A DNA stretch of 23,032 nt from a virus. Made by a program: the position numbers and the translations under genes. A model generated the notes under the pieces. It made no database searches and was not told the DNA's origin. It worked only from the letters and a program-made list of their open reading frames with translations. Within the stretch, counting starts at the first letter, position 1. The number at the start of each line of letters is the position of its first letter. Below are positions 13,993 through 22,250 of the stretch, in pieces. The stretch is from the IMG/VR virus record IMGVR_UViG_3300025083_000243, positions 1 through 23,032 of that record. The stretch is one strand, 5' to 3'.

Positions 13993-15737
13993 TGGCTGGT
14001 GAAACAATAGAATTAGAATATCTTTTAAGTCCTGACTCAATGGCTGTCGAGGTGTCTAATCGTTGGCGTGAGTGGTCTAACCTACGTCAAACAAAAGTTG
14101 AAGAGTGGAAAGAGTTACGTAACTACTTATATGCTACTGACACAAGTACAACTAAGAATGCTATGCTTCCTTGGTCTAACAGTACTACAACTCCCAAGCT
14201 AACACAGATCATGGATAATCTCCATGCTAATTACTTTGCTACATTATTCCCACAGTCTAAGTGGATGCGTTTTGAAGCTGAGACAAGAGATGCTAACACT
14301 AAAGCTAAACGTAGTGTCATACAAGCATACATGGATAACAAAGTTCGTCAGTCTGACTTTATTAATACAGCCAGTGACCTACTGTACGATTATATTCAGT
14401 ATGGCAATTGCTTTGCTACTGTTACATGGGAAGATAACTACCAAGTCAAAGAAGCTGGGGACCTCGTTGTAAACTATGTAGGTCCAAAGATTGTTCGTGT
14501 TTCACCATACGATCTTTGCTTTAACCCTACAGCACCCAGCTTTGAGAAGTCACCTAAGATCCTCAAGTCTATAAAGACTCTTGGAGAGATCCGAAGTATG
14601 ATAGACAGTGATCCGTCAAAGTCATACATGGAAGGTGTCTTCTCTAAAATGATGGGTGCCAGAGCTGCTGTAAGGGGTTCTGACGCCACATACGATAAAG
14701 CTGACGGTTACATAGCTGACGGCTTTACATCCATTCAGCAGTACTATGAGTCGGACTACGTGGAAGTTCTAACCTTCTATGGCGACTACTACGATACTGA
14801 GAATGGTGTTCTACTAAAGAATCGTGTCATCACAGTCGTTGATCGTGCATATGTCATGGCTAACGAAGAAGACCCTAGCTGGTTAGGTAGCTCTCCTATC
14901 TTCCAAGCTGGATGGCGTCCACGTCCTGACAACTTATATGCTATGGGGCCATTAGATAACTTGGTTGGTATGCAGTACCGTATTGACCACTTAGAGAACT
15001 TGAAGTCAGATGTGTTTGATCAGATAGCTTATCCTATGCTAAAGATCCGTGGTGATGTAGAAGACTTTGACTTTGAACCTGGTGGTCGTGTGTACCTAGG
15101 GGAAGAGGGTGATGTAGGCTACATGGCTCCTGATGCTACAGCATTACAGGCTGACCTACAGATTAGACTATTGGAAGACAAGATGGAAGAGATGGCAGGT
15201 GCTCCTCGTCAGGCCATGGGTATCCGTACACCAGGTGAGAAGACAGCCTTTGAGGTACAGTCATTACAGAACTCAGCATCTCGTATCTTTGAACACAAGA
15301 CTGCACACTTCGAACGTGTATTCCTTGAGCCAATACTAAATGCTATGTTAGAAACATCTCGTCGTCATATGAATATGTCTGACACAATAAGAGTCTTGGA
15401 TGATGCAACAGGTGCTGTTCTGTTTCAGACGATTACAAAAGATGACATTACAGCTAAAGGTAAGATTGTTCCTGTAGGTGCTAGGCACTTTGCAGAACGT
15501 GCAAGACGTATTCAGAACCTTACCCAGTTATATCAGATCAAGTTGTCAGATCCTACAGTGTCTGCTCACTTATCAGGTAAAGAGTTTGCTCGAATCTTAT
15601 CAGAAGAATTGGGTGAGCCAGAGTTGTTCTCAGAAAACATTCAAGTATCTGAGCAACTTGAAACACAACAGCAGATGCAAGAAGCTGAAGCTATTAACCA
15701 AGAACAATTAATGTTAGCTCAAGAAATGGGAATATAG
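13992..15737 (+). CDS. Portal protein (head-tail connector)
   Basis: A 581-residue T7-type portal that forms the dodecameric ring through which DNA passes, between the terminase and the tail adaptor. Characteristic features: an N-terminal helix-rich region with RWREWSNLRQTKVEEW (about 23-38), LPWSNSTTTPKLTQI near 59-73, and a C-terminal segment APRQAMGIRTPGEKTAFEVQ (404-423) followed by SASRIFEHKTAHFER, typical of podovirus head-tail connectors. The C-terminus is Gln/Glu-rich (QLETQQQMQEAEAINQEQLM), a probable coiled-coil crown or tail. The gene overlaps terL by one base (TAATG), as expected for a co-translated packaging pair. Confidence 0.9.
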   Translation: MAGETIELEYLLSPDSMAVEVSNRWREWSNLRQTKVEEWKELRNYLYATDTSTTKNAMLPWSNSTTTPKLTQIMDNLHANYFATLFPQSKWMRFEAETRDANTKAKRSVIQAYMDNKVRQSDFINTASDLLYDYIQYGNCFATVTWEDNYQVKEAGDLVVNYVGPKIVRVSPYDLCFNPTAPSFEKSPKILKSIKTLGEIRSMIDSDPSKSYMEGVFSKMMGARAAVRGSDATYDKADGYIADGFTSIQQYYESDYVEVLTFYGDYYDTENGVLLKNRVITVVDRAYVMANEEDPSWLGSSPIFQAGWRPRPDNLYAMGPLDNLVGMQYRIDHLENLKSDVFDQIAYPMLKIRGDVEDFDFEPGGRVYLGEEGDVGYMAPDATALQADLQIRLLEDKMEEMAGAPRQAMGIRTPGEKTAFEVQSLQNSASRIFEHKTAHFERVFLEPILNAMLETSRRHMNMSDTIRVLDDATGAVLFQTITKDDITAKGKIVPVGARHFAERARRIQNLTQLYQIKLSDPTVSAHLSGKEFARILSEELGEPELFSENIQVSEQLETQQQMQEAEAINQEQLMLAQEMGI

Positions 15738-15739
15738 AT

Positions 15740-15838
15740 ATGCCATACAAAGCAGGTAAAGTTAAACCGTACAGTAACACAACAAAGAAACCTATAGTCA
15801 AAAAGAAGCCTAAAGCAAAACCAATGAAAAAGAAGTAA
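15740..15838 (+). CDS. Tiny lysine-rich protein (32 aa)
   Basis: A 32-codon frame from ATG 15740 (MPYKAGKVKPYSNTTKKPIV) to TAA 15838, fitting exactly between portal and the next gene (its TAA shares a base with that gene's ATG, TAATG). The second half is almost only Lys and Pro (VKKKPKAKPMKKK). Comparable very short, Lys-rich MPY-type peptides are often found at this point in marine podovirus genomes. Such a charge could bind DNA inside the capsid. No domain is recognisable at this size; the exact fit between neighbours is the main evidence that it is real. Confidence 0.6.
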   Translation: MPYKAGKVKPYSNTTKKPIVKKKPKAKPMKKK

Positions 15839-16077
15839 TGCAAGCTACTTGGTTAAAAGGTCTTAAAGGACGAGAGAAAGAAAAACGTAAAGCTGAAGTA
15901 TTAGGTTACAGAAATGCTTTTGATTCTCTCAAAGAAATTCTCGAACATGATTTCAAAAAGAAACAATCTGTTCGTGATTACGAAGTACCCAATTGGGAAC
16001 TACGTCAAGTGGCAGTCAACGAGTACAACCAAGTACTTGATGATCTGCTTAAACTCATAACAATTAATAAGGAATAA
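15838..16077 (+). CDS. Hypothetical protein (79 aa) between portal and scaffold
   Basis: A 79-residue, almost all-helical protein that begins at the TAATG junction. The N-terminus is basic (LKGLKGREKEKRKAEVLGYR) and the rest contains hydrophobic heptad-like positions (FDSLKEILEHDF, VLDDLLKLITI). It ends 3 nt before the scaffold ATG. It is likely a head-assembly helper by position. No named family recognised. Confidence 0.7.
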   Translation: MQATWLKGLKGREKEKRKAEVLGYRNAFDSLKEILEHDFKKKQSVRDYEVPNWELRQVAVNEYNQVLDDLLKLITINKE

Positions 16078-16080
16078 AAC

Positions 16081-16854
16081 ATGGATGTGTTTTCTGAGAG
16101 TGGACAAACCAATGACACTACTCAACCTGAGCTTCAAGCTACTGAGAGTACCCAACCACAGGATTCTTTTGTACAGAAACTCGTAGAGGCGAAGGGAGAT
16201 AATTGGAAAGACCCTGAAGTATTAGCTAAAGGCAAAATAGAAGCTGATAGCTATATTAAAGAACTTGAAGGACAACTCACTAATATGAGGGAAGATTTAA
16301 GTAAACAGGATTACGCCAAAGATCTCTTGGAACAGTTGCAAAATAAGGCCGCAGACCCCATCAATGCGAAGAATGCAACGCCAAACAACAATACTGGTGG
16401 CACGTCAGAAGGGAACACCAACCCTAGTCTGAGTGAGGAAGACCTGAAGAGCCTTGTTGAACGTACACTAACTGAACGAGATAAAGATTCTGTTGTAAAG
16501 CAAAACCTTAATCTTGTTAATGAGGAAATGGAAAAGAGTTACGGCACTGATGCCTCAACTAAGATCCAAGATAAAGCTAAGGAGCTAGGGTTAACTATAG
16601 AACGTATGCAAGAAATTGCTGCAGAGTCACCCACAGCTTTCTTTAACCTTATTGGTGAACCTAAGAAAGACTTTAAACCATTGGTTGAAGGTTCGGTTCG
16701 CACAGAAGGTGTAAATATACAAGCCTCGAATGAACGTGATTGGTCTTACTACCAGAACCTTCGTCGAGAAAACAAAAACCTTTACTACACACCCAAGATC
16801 CAACGCCAATTAATGGATGACAAAATGCGTTTGGGTACTAAATTTGGATTGTAG
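16081..16854 (+). CDS. Capsid scaffolding protein
   Basis: A 257-residue, highly charged, acidic, low-complexity protein directly upstream of the major capsid gene, the usual place for the scaffold. Predicted features: a disordered N-terminus (residues 1-30, Gln/Thr-rich), a coiled-coil helix about 48-95 (IEADSYIKELEGQLTNMRED), a flexible Asn/Thr/Gly linker about 97-120, a second helical region, and a C-terminal basic segment (YYQNLRRENKNLYYTPKIQR) typical of the part of podovirus scaffolds that contacts the coat protein. A ribosome site AAGGAATAAAAC precedes ATG. No protease motif seen. The call is from position and sequence character. Confidence 0.8.
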   Translation: MDVFSESGQTNDTTQPELQATESTQPQDSFVQKLVEAKGDNWKDPEVLAKGKIEADSYIKELEGQLTNMREDLSKQDYAKDLLEQLQNKAADPINAKNATPNNNTGGTSEGNTNPSLSEEDLKSLVERTLTERDKDSVVKQNLNLVNEEMEKSYGTDASTKIQDKAKELGLTIERMQEIAAESPTAFFNLIGEPKKDFKPLVEGSVRTEGVNIQASNERDWSYYQNLRRENKNLYYTPKIQRQLMDDKMRLGTKFGL

Positions 16855-16875
16855 TTTTAATTTGGAGTAAATAAA

Positions 16876-17838
16876 ATGGCTGGTATGACTTCTGCCACTA
16901 ACTACTTGACTCGTTCCGACGTATGGAGTCAAGAATTAAAAGAACTTCTTCGTGATGAAATGATGGCACAACGGTACGTCCGTATGCTTGAAGGTTTCCC
17001 AGACGGAGATACTTTTCATATCCCACAAATAGGTGAGATTACAACTAACAACTATACTGAAGATACACAAGTTACGTATGATCCACTTGCAACAGCAGAC
17101 TTCACGTTTACTGTAGACAAGTATCTTACTTCAGCTACTTATATTACTAAGAAAGCTGAACAGGACTTCTTCTACGCAAACGAACTAATGTCTCGTTTTG
17201 TGCCTGAGCAAGAACGTGCTATACTTGAGCATTTTGAAGCTACAACTTTTGCAGCTCCTGAATCTGGTGTGTCTGCTAACTCTGCTGAAGCTATCAACGG
17301 TATTGCACACCGTATTGCTGGTGGTAACGCAGGTAAAATGGAACTAGAAGACTTTGCATATGCACGTTACGCATTGAAAAAGTCAAATGTTCCAGATCAA
17401 GCAATGGTTGCTATTGTTGATCCGTCAGTTGAGTTCACAATCAATACACTGTCAAACTTAGTTAATGTTTCTAACAACCCTAAGTTCGAAGGTGTAGTGT
17501 CACAAGGTGTTGCAACTGGTATGCGTTTCGTAGCTAACGTTTATGGCTTCGATGTATATACATCTAACTACCTTCCAGACAACACTGACTCTGCTTTACT
17601 AGAACGTGATGGCACAACTGCTAATGACTTCTCTAGTAACAACGGTAAAGTCAACATGTTCTTCTCTGCTGCACCTGTTGCTAACCCATTCGTGGGTGCA
17701 TGGCGTCAGATGCCAGAAGTGGACTATGAGTACAACAAAGACTTCCAACGTCACGAGTATGTAACATCATCTCGTTACGGTGTTAAGTTGTACCGTCCTG
17801 AAGGTATTGTTCGTGTTGCGACAAACCCAGACGTATAA
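16876..17838 (+). CDS. Major capsid protein
   Basis: A 320-residue coat protein that builds the icosahedral shell. The opening (MAGMTSATNYLTRSDVWSQE) and the following 'FPDGDTFHIPQIGE' and 'FTVDKYLTSATYITKKAEQDF' resemble HK97-fold coat proteins of marine podoviruses: an N-arm, then a P-domain/E-loop region, and a long helix near ERAILEHFEATTF. The C-terminal RYGVKLYRPEGIVRVATNPDV is the expected last strand of the A-domain. The codon use is the most regular of the window, consistent with high expression, and a GGAG ribosome site lies 8 nt before ATG 16876. A hairpin follows its stop. Confidence 0.88.
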   Translation: MAGMTSATNYLTRSDVWSQELKELLRDEMMAQRYVRMLEGFPDGDTFHIPQIGEITTNNYTEDTQVTYDPLATADFTFTVDKYLTSATYITKKAEQDFFYANELMSRFVPEQERAILEHFEATTFAAPESGVSANSAEAINGIAHRIAGGNAGKMELEDFAYARYALKKSNVPDQAMVAIVDPSVEFTINTLSNLVNVSNNPKFEGVVSQGVATGMRFVANVYGFDVYTSNYLPDNTDSALLERDGTTANDFSSNNGKVNMFFSAAPVANPFVGAWRQMPEVDYEYNKDFQRHEYVTSSRYGVKLYRPEGIVRVATNPDV

Positions 17839-17852
17839 ATAAAACAAAGTTC

Positions 17853-17873
17853 GGGGGGCCTAGTGCTCCCCTT
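17853..17873 (+). terminator. Hairpin after the major capsid gene
   Basis: GGGGGGC (17853-17859) pairs with GCTCCCC (17865-17871) with one G-U and a 5-nt loop, followed by a T-poor tail (TTACCTCTCTT). It begins 14 bp after the capsid stop. It is likely a weak or partial terminator or an mRNA-stabilising stem that keeps capsid transcript levels above those of the tail genes. Confidence 0.55.
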
Positions 17874-17901
17874 ACCTCTCTTGTCATAACAAGGAATTAA
17901 A

Positions 17902-18363
17902 ATGGCTAACGTAAACCACTCATCACTTACAGATCCTCTTATACATGAACCTAAAGGTGTAGCCTCAGCTAATGCTAATGAGGTATACGTAGCTAACGGA
18001 TCAGGTTCAGGTACCTGGAAAGATCACCGTCGATCAGTATTCACACTTCACTTTGCAGACATATCAACTGCATCAAACATGTACTTTCCTATTCCTTTCG
18101 GTGGAACCGTTAGTCGAGTAACGTCAGTACTTGAAGATTCTATCGCAGGTAGTGATCTAGTTGTTACAGTTAAGAACTCATCTTCTGCAAGTATGGGTAC
18201 TATCACAGTTACTCAGTCAGGTTCTGCAGCTGGTGACATAGACTTCTTGAACCCATCATCTAATAATACGGTTGCAGATAACGACTACATTCTTGTTCAA
18301 ACAAATGGTGGTCCTACAAGCCACGTTGACTTCATGATTTCAGTTGTAGTGGAGCATGTGTAA
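17902..18363 (+). CDS. Head fibre or decoration-like protein
   Basis: A 153-residue Ser/Thr/Gly-rich protein next to the capsid gene. It begins with NHSSLTDPLIHEPKGVASAN (residues 4-23) then EVYVANGSGSGTW, a module I recall from capsid-attached head fibres and decoration proteins in marine phages. Residues about 45-150 look like a beta-sandwich (alternating strands with VVTVKNSSS and TITVTQSGS). It probably binds outside the shell. The ATG has AAGGAATTAAA upstream and its stop shares a base with the next gene (TAATG). Assignment is by neighbour and pattern, not by a decisive motif. Confidence 0.65.
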   Translation: MANVNHSSLTDPLIHEPKGVASANANEVYVANGSGSGTWKDHRRSVFTLHFADISTASNMYFPIPFGGTVSRVTSVLEDSIAGSDLVVTVKNSSSASMGTITVTQSGSAAGDIDFLNPSSNNTVADNDYILVQTNGGPTSHVDFMISVVVEHV

Positions 18364-19094
18364 TGAAACGTACCCTCCTAGAAATGGTTCAGTCAATACT
18401 TAGTGATATGGACTCAGAAGCTGTTAACTCTATTAGTGATTCTGTTGAGGCTGAACAGGTAGCATCTGTCATACAAGACACATTCTTTAATCTGATTGCA
18501 GCAAGAGACATACCTGAGCACAGACAGTTAATTAAACTAACATCATTATCTGACAGTGATAAACCTACACACTTCAAGTACCCAACGAATACTCGTCAGC
18601 TTAGTAGAGTTGACTATAACGTAGCAACAACAGGTACTACATACAGAGAGATTACATTTGTTGAGCCTATGGTCTTTATAGATCGTATGAACCAAGATAC
18701 CTCTAGTAGTATTACAGTTACAGATGTTGCAGGTGGGACTACACTATTCATAGGTAACTCCACAAGCCCATCATACTACACAAGTTTTGATGACGAACAT
18801 ATTGTCATGGACTCATATGATGCTGACGTTGACTCAACATTACAGAACATTAAGTCAAGAGCATTTGGTTATGTGTACCCAACATTTACTATAGAAGATA
18901 GTTTTCAGCCTGACCTAGATGACACAATGCTTCCCTACATGTTAGCTGAAGCTAAGTCTACTTGTTTCTCATTGTTTAAGTCAGGATCAGATCCTAAGAT
19001 TGAACAGTCAGCACGTAGGCTAAAGTCGTTTGTACAAAACGATATGTATAAAACTAAACGAGCTAACAAACGCCCACACTACGGAAGAAATTAA
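18363..19094 (+). CDS. Tail adaptor (tail tubular protein A-like)
   Basis: A 243-residue protein starting at the TAATG junction. The N-terminal helices (LLEMVQSILSDMDSEAVNSI, then SVIQDTFFNLIAARDIPEHR at 32-51) and the later DTMLPYMLAEAKSTCFSLFK and ARRLKSFVQNDMYK at the C-terminus are like the T7 gp11/P22 gp4 adaptor ring that sits between portal and nozzle. It carries a central beta-rich part (TFVEPMVFIDRM...). Length (T7 gp11 is 196) and place, between head and nozzle genes, agree with this role. Confidence 0.72.
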   Translation: MKRTLLEMVQSILSDMDSEAVNSISDSVEAEQVASVIQDTFFNLIAARDIPEHRQLIKLTSLSDSDKPTHFKYPTNTRQLSRVDYNVATTGTTYREITFVEPMVFIDRMNQDTSSSITVTDVAGGTTLFIGNSTSPSYYTSFDDEHIVMDSYDADVDSTLQNIKSRAFGYVYPTFTIEDSFQPDLDDTMLPYMLAEAKSTCFSLFKSGSDPKIEQSARRLKSFVQNDMYKTKRANKRPHYGRN

Positions 19095-19435
19095 TGATTG
19101 AATTTATACAAGACACACCTAACCAAAAGTGTGTTTGCAAGACTGACAAACTTAACACTGACATTATAATACAGAAATCAAATAATGGGTTTGTATTCTT
19201 TGAGATTAAGTTTACCAAAGGAAGCCCACCTGCTGAACTTAGTGGTAATTACACAAATATTCTAAAAGCTAAACAAGCTGTAGAAAAGTATGTAAGAAAC
19301 AGGAAAGAAACTCCCACAGTCCGAAGAGACAATTTCAGTAAAGCTAGACAAGAACGGAAAAAACAAGATGGCGCAGAGATTAAGTCAAAAGGTAGTGAAC
19401 ACGTTCATCAAGGGTCTGATAACGGAAGCTGGTGA
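19094..19435 (+). CDS. Hypothetical protein (113 aa) overlapping the nozzle gene
   Basis: A 113-residue protein starting at a TAATG junction. Residues 1-70 form a small folded part with strands (TDIIIQKSNNGFVFFEIKFT) and a helix after LSGNYTNILKAKQAVEKYV; the remaining 43 residues are basic and probably disordered (RRDNFSKARQERKKQDG...). The last 22 codons overlap the nozzle gene's first codons in another frame (68 bases), so the tail sequence is constrained by the nozzle. The conserved-looking SGNYT element suggests a virion-associated role. No family is recognised. Confidence 0.65.
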   Translation: MIEFIQDTPNQKCVCKTDKLNTDIIIQKSNNGFVFFEIKFTKGSPPAELSGNYTNILKAKQAVEKYVRNRKETPTVRRDNFSKARQERKKQDGAEIKSKGSEHVHQGSDNGSW

Positions 19436-21539
19436 ACTAACATTTCCTGAAGACGCATCCATTGATGAATCTAACTGTCTTCTTGAAAGAGATGGTACAC
19501 GCCGACGTAGGTTAGCTGTTGAGTTAGAAACAAGTAATGTTAACTCTACATTTACAATAGACAATACATTTGTATTTACAACTGGCAGATGGAAGAACGC
19601 AGCTGGTGTAGCTGGCTTAGACTTTCTTGTTGTACAAGATGGTACAACCCTACGTTTTTACAATACGACAGCAGAACCATACTCAGGTAATGAGGAAAGC
19701 TTTAGTATTGATCTCACAACGTACAATTTCTCAGGTAGTGTAGGACCAGGTTTAGCTAAGGTTCAAATGGACACAGTTAACGGTAGTCTTGTTGTTACTT
19801 CTGAGGCTATCGAACCGTTTTACGTTGAGTACGATTCTAGTGCTAACACAATATCTACGACACAAATCTCTCCTCGTGTAAGAGACTTTGAGTGGTTAGG
19901 TGACACAACAACCTATACTTCAAGTAAGAAAAACCCTGACACTAATCGCCAGTATGATACTGCTAACTCTGGTTGGTCAGGTAAAAAAGGATCAGCTGCT
20001 TTAGCAACCTACGAATCAGCTAACAGTGACAAGTACCCACCTCTCACACATCCTTGGTACTCAGGTAAAGATACATCAGGTAACTTTAGTGAATCAGAGT
20101 GGGAAAAAGTATTCACAGGTTCTACACTTACAGGCAATGGTAGCTTCATCCTTGATTTCTTTTCTAAGAACCGTAGTGTTGCATCAGGTATTGCAGGGAT
20201 TACAACTGAGAATGAAAACAGTAGGTTTAAAGCTGTAGCTTCTTTCTCAGGTAGAGTCTTCTATGCTGGCTTGACAAGTTCAAAGAATGCTGGTAAGATA
20301 CTATTTAGTAAGTACCTAGATAACATAACAGAAGCTGGTAGGTGTTATCAACAGAACGATCCAACCTCAGAAGAAATAAGTGATTTGCTTGCTACTGACG
20401 GTGGTGTCATATCCATACCTGAAGCATCTAATATACTAAAGCTACATGTATTTGGAAGTTCAATCTTTGTATTTGCTGAGAATGGCGTATGGCAAATCAT
20501 GGGTGTTGAAGGTGTATTTAAAGCAACAGAGTATTCTATATCACAAGTCTCACAGATTGGTATTAATAACCCACAGTCTTTTGTCAGTGTTGAAGGAGTA
20601 CCTATCTGGTGGTCTAAGCACGGTATACACACACTAGCCTTTGACCAAGTATCAGGACGTGCTCAGGAACAGAACCTTAGCATTGGTACTATACAGTCAT
20701 TCTTTGAAGCTATAGACGGTAATGCTCGTCAGCAGTGTACAGCAGTATACGATGAGACAAACAAAAGAATACACTGGTTCTACCCTAACAACGGTGAGGC
20801 AGTATCTAACAAGAAGAATAAAGTATTAACACTTGATACTACGATACAAGCATTCTACCCTTGGACTGTAGCTGATAGTGAAACCAACACTGATTATATC
20901 TTAGGAGCTGAGTACTACCCTGGCTTCGGATCTAAGTTTATAGACAATGATGTTATAACATTAGATGGTGACGATGTAATTACTTCTGGTAATGACGATG
21001 TTGTAGTTTCTTCACTAACTGAGTTAGCACAAGCTGATGCTAATATAGTACTTATGGTATTCGATGGTGATACAAGTAAGTTGACAATGGGATTGTTCTC
21101 TGGTACTAACTTCTTAGATTGGGGTAATACTAACTACAGTTCATATGCTGAAGCTGGTTATGACTTCATGGGTGACCTTATACTGAAGAAGAATGCACCA
21201 TATGTACAAGTTTACTTACGTCCTACAGAGACAGGGTTCTCAGGTAGTGACGAATTAGGTTACACACCAGTTCGTGAGTCATCACTATTGGTGTCATCGT
21301 ATTGGGACTTCCGTACTAACACGTCATCATCACCACAACAGGCATACAGATTAAAGTATACTCCTGTTGTTAACGAGTCCAGCTTAGGCACATGGGACTA
21401 TCCTGAAAAAGTCGTAACCACACGGCTAAAAATGAGAGGTCATGGTCGCAGTATGCGCCTTAGATTCGAAAGTGAACAAGGTAAAGATTTCGTACTGTTA
21501 GGCTTTGGAATACTTAATGCAGTCAATACTCGTTTCTAA
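19368..21539 (+). CDS. Tail nozzle (tail tubular protein B-like)
   Basis: A 723-residue protein forming the tail tube beyond the adaptor. The N-terminus (MAQRLSQKVVNTFIKGLITEAGELTF) with later PEDASIDESNCLLERDGTRRRR (about 27-48) has the spacing of the T7 gp12 N-terminal motif (KGGISQQPD...P..). The rest is a large beta-rich protein with propeller-like short strands (e.g. FVFTTGRW, LDFLVVQDG, IHWFYPNNG), and DVITLDGDDVITSGNDDVV near 527-545 is an acidic tandem repeat. T7 gp12 is 794 aa. The start at ATG 19368 keeps the conserved N-terminus; its ribosome site (ACGGAAAAAACAAG) is weak and lies inside the previous gene. Confidence 0.75.
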   Translation: MAQRLSQKVVNTFIKGLITEAGELTFPEDASIDESNCLLERDGTRRRRLAVELETSNVNSTFTIDNTFVFTTGRWKNAAGVAGLDFLVVQDGTTLRFYNTTAEPYSGNEESFSIDLTTYNFSGSVGPGLAKVQMDTVNGSLVVTSEAIEPFYVEYDSSANTISTTQISPRVRDFEWLGDTTTYTSSKKNPDTNRQYDTANSGWSGKKGSAALATYESANSDKYPPLTHPWYSGKDTSGNFSESEWEKVFTGSTLTGNGSFILDFFSKNRSVASGIAGITTENENSRFKAVASFSGRVFYAGLTSSKNAGKILFSKYLDNITEAGRCYQQNDPTSEEISDLLATDGGVISIPEASNILKLHVFGSSIFVFAENGVWQIMGVEGVFKATEYSISQVSQIGINNPQSFVSVEGVPIWWSKHGIHTLAFDQVSGRAQEQNLSIGTIQSFFEAIDGNARQQCTAVYDETNKRIHWFYPNNGEAVSNKKNKVLTLDTTIQAFYPWTVADSETNTDYILGAEYYPGFGSKFIDNDVITLDGDDVITSGNDDVVVSSLTELAQADANIVLMVFDGDTSKLTMGLFSGTNFLDWGNTNYSSYAEAGYDFMGDLILKKNAPYVQVYLRPTETGFSGSDELGYTPVRESSLLVSSYWDFRTNTSSSPQQAYRLKYTPVVNESSLGTWDYPEKVVTTRLKMRGHGRSMRLRFESEQGKDFVLLGFGILNAVNTRF

Positions 21540-21822
21540 AAGTTTAGAGGGAATAAGAGGTTCATGTTTTAGTATAAGGTTAGAGTACAACGAAGAGTTT
21601 ATTATAGTACACCTACCCACTATAGATAAGATGACAAAAGAAGTCTTCCTAGAAATGAAAACATTATTAGATAACTGGTGGATGTTCTGGAAGACTGTAG
21701 GTTACAAAGCTGTATTTGCAGCTGTAGAACCTGAAAGTAAAATGAATAAACTTCTACGTATGTTAGATTTTAAGTATGTAGGAAAAGACAAAGAATACTT
21801 TGTTTATCAATTTAAGGAGTAA
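21517..21822 (+). CDS. Small GNAT-like protein, internal-virion-A position
   Basis: A 101-residue protein whose first 23 bases overlap the nozzle gene. ATG 21517 is chosen over an in-frame TTG at 21505. The middle and end (YNEEFIIVHLPTIDK, then GYKAVFAAVEPESKMNKLLR, then LDFKYVGKDKEYFVYQF) follow the C-terminal half of an acetyltransferase fold (strand, helix, 'GF.yvG...y.yqf'), as also reported for T7 gp13-type internal core proteins. The acyl-CoA P-loop is not clearly present, so it is probably a structural or assembly relative, not an enzyme. It precedes the gp14-like gene, in the T7 order. Confidence 0.6.
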   Translation: MQSILVSKSLEGIRGSCFSIRLEYNEEFIIVHLPTIDKMTKEVFLEMKTLLDNWWMFWKTVGYKAVFAAVEPESKMNKLLRMLDFKYVGKDKEYFVYQFKE

Positions 21823-21825
21823 GAT

Positions 21826-22248
21826 ATGCCAGAAGCAGCAGTTATAGGTGCTGTACTGACTACAGTTGGTACTTTAAGTCAAATGAGTGCTCAGAAAAGA
21901 CAAGCCACGGCACAGAGACAGCAGCAACAACTACAGTCTCGTCGTAGTCAACGTCAGGCTGTACGTGAGGCACAGCTGCGTAGAGCACAAGCACAAGTAC
22001 AGGCTGGAGCTATGGGTGTTACAGGCGGCTCAGGTTTAGCTGGTGGACAGGCTTCTCTGTCATCACAGCTAGGTGGTAGTCTTGGGTTTGCAGGACAAAT
22101 GTCAGGATTATCTCAAGAGATTAGTATGCAGCAGAGTAGAGCACAAACAGCAGGTGCTGTAGCTGGTTTGGGTGGATCTTTATTCTCAGTGGGCTTTGGT
22201 GCTCAACCATCTGGCCCTACTCAAGAACAATTACTTAAAGGTATTTGA
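21826..22248 (+). CDS. Internal virion protein B-like (T7 gp14 position)
   Basis: A 140-residue protein with an excellent ribosome site (AAGGAG, 6 nt). An N-terminal hydrophobic helix (AAVIGAVLTTVGTL, residues 4-17) is followed by a long Gln/Arg-rich amphipathic helix (21-62) and a Gly/Ser-rich part ending in a second hydrophobic Gly/Ala stretch (AVAGLGGSLFSVGFGA). T7 gp14 has the same plan and forms a channel in the outer membrane on DNA ejection. Identity with T7 gp14 is not evident in sequence; the assignment rests on architecture and gene order. Confidence 0.65.
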   Translation: MPEAAVIGAVLTTVGTLSQMSAQKRQATAQRQQQQLQSRRSQRQAVREAQLRRAQAQVQAGAMGVTGGSGLAGGQASLSSQLGGSLGFAGQMSGLSQEISMQQSRAQTAGAVAGLGGSLFSVGFGAQPSGPTQEQLLKGI

Positions 22249-22250
22249 TA

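Noticed and set aside
20271-20299. TTGACA-17-TAAGAT promoter-like sequence inside the nozzle gene
   Set aside because: Only 4 of 6 at -10, deep in coding sequence with no gene start nearby; expected by chance in AT-rich DNA.
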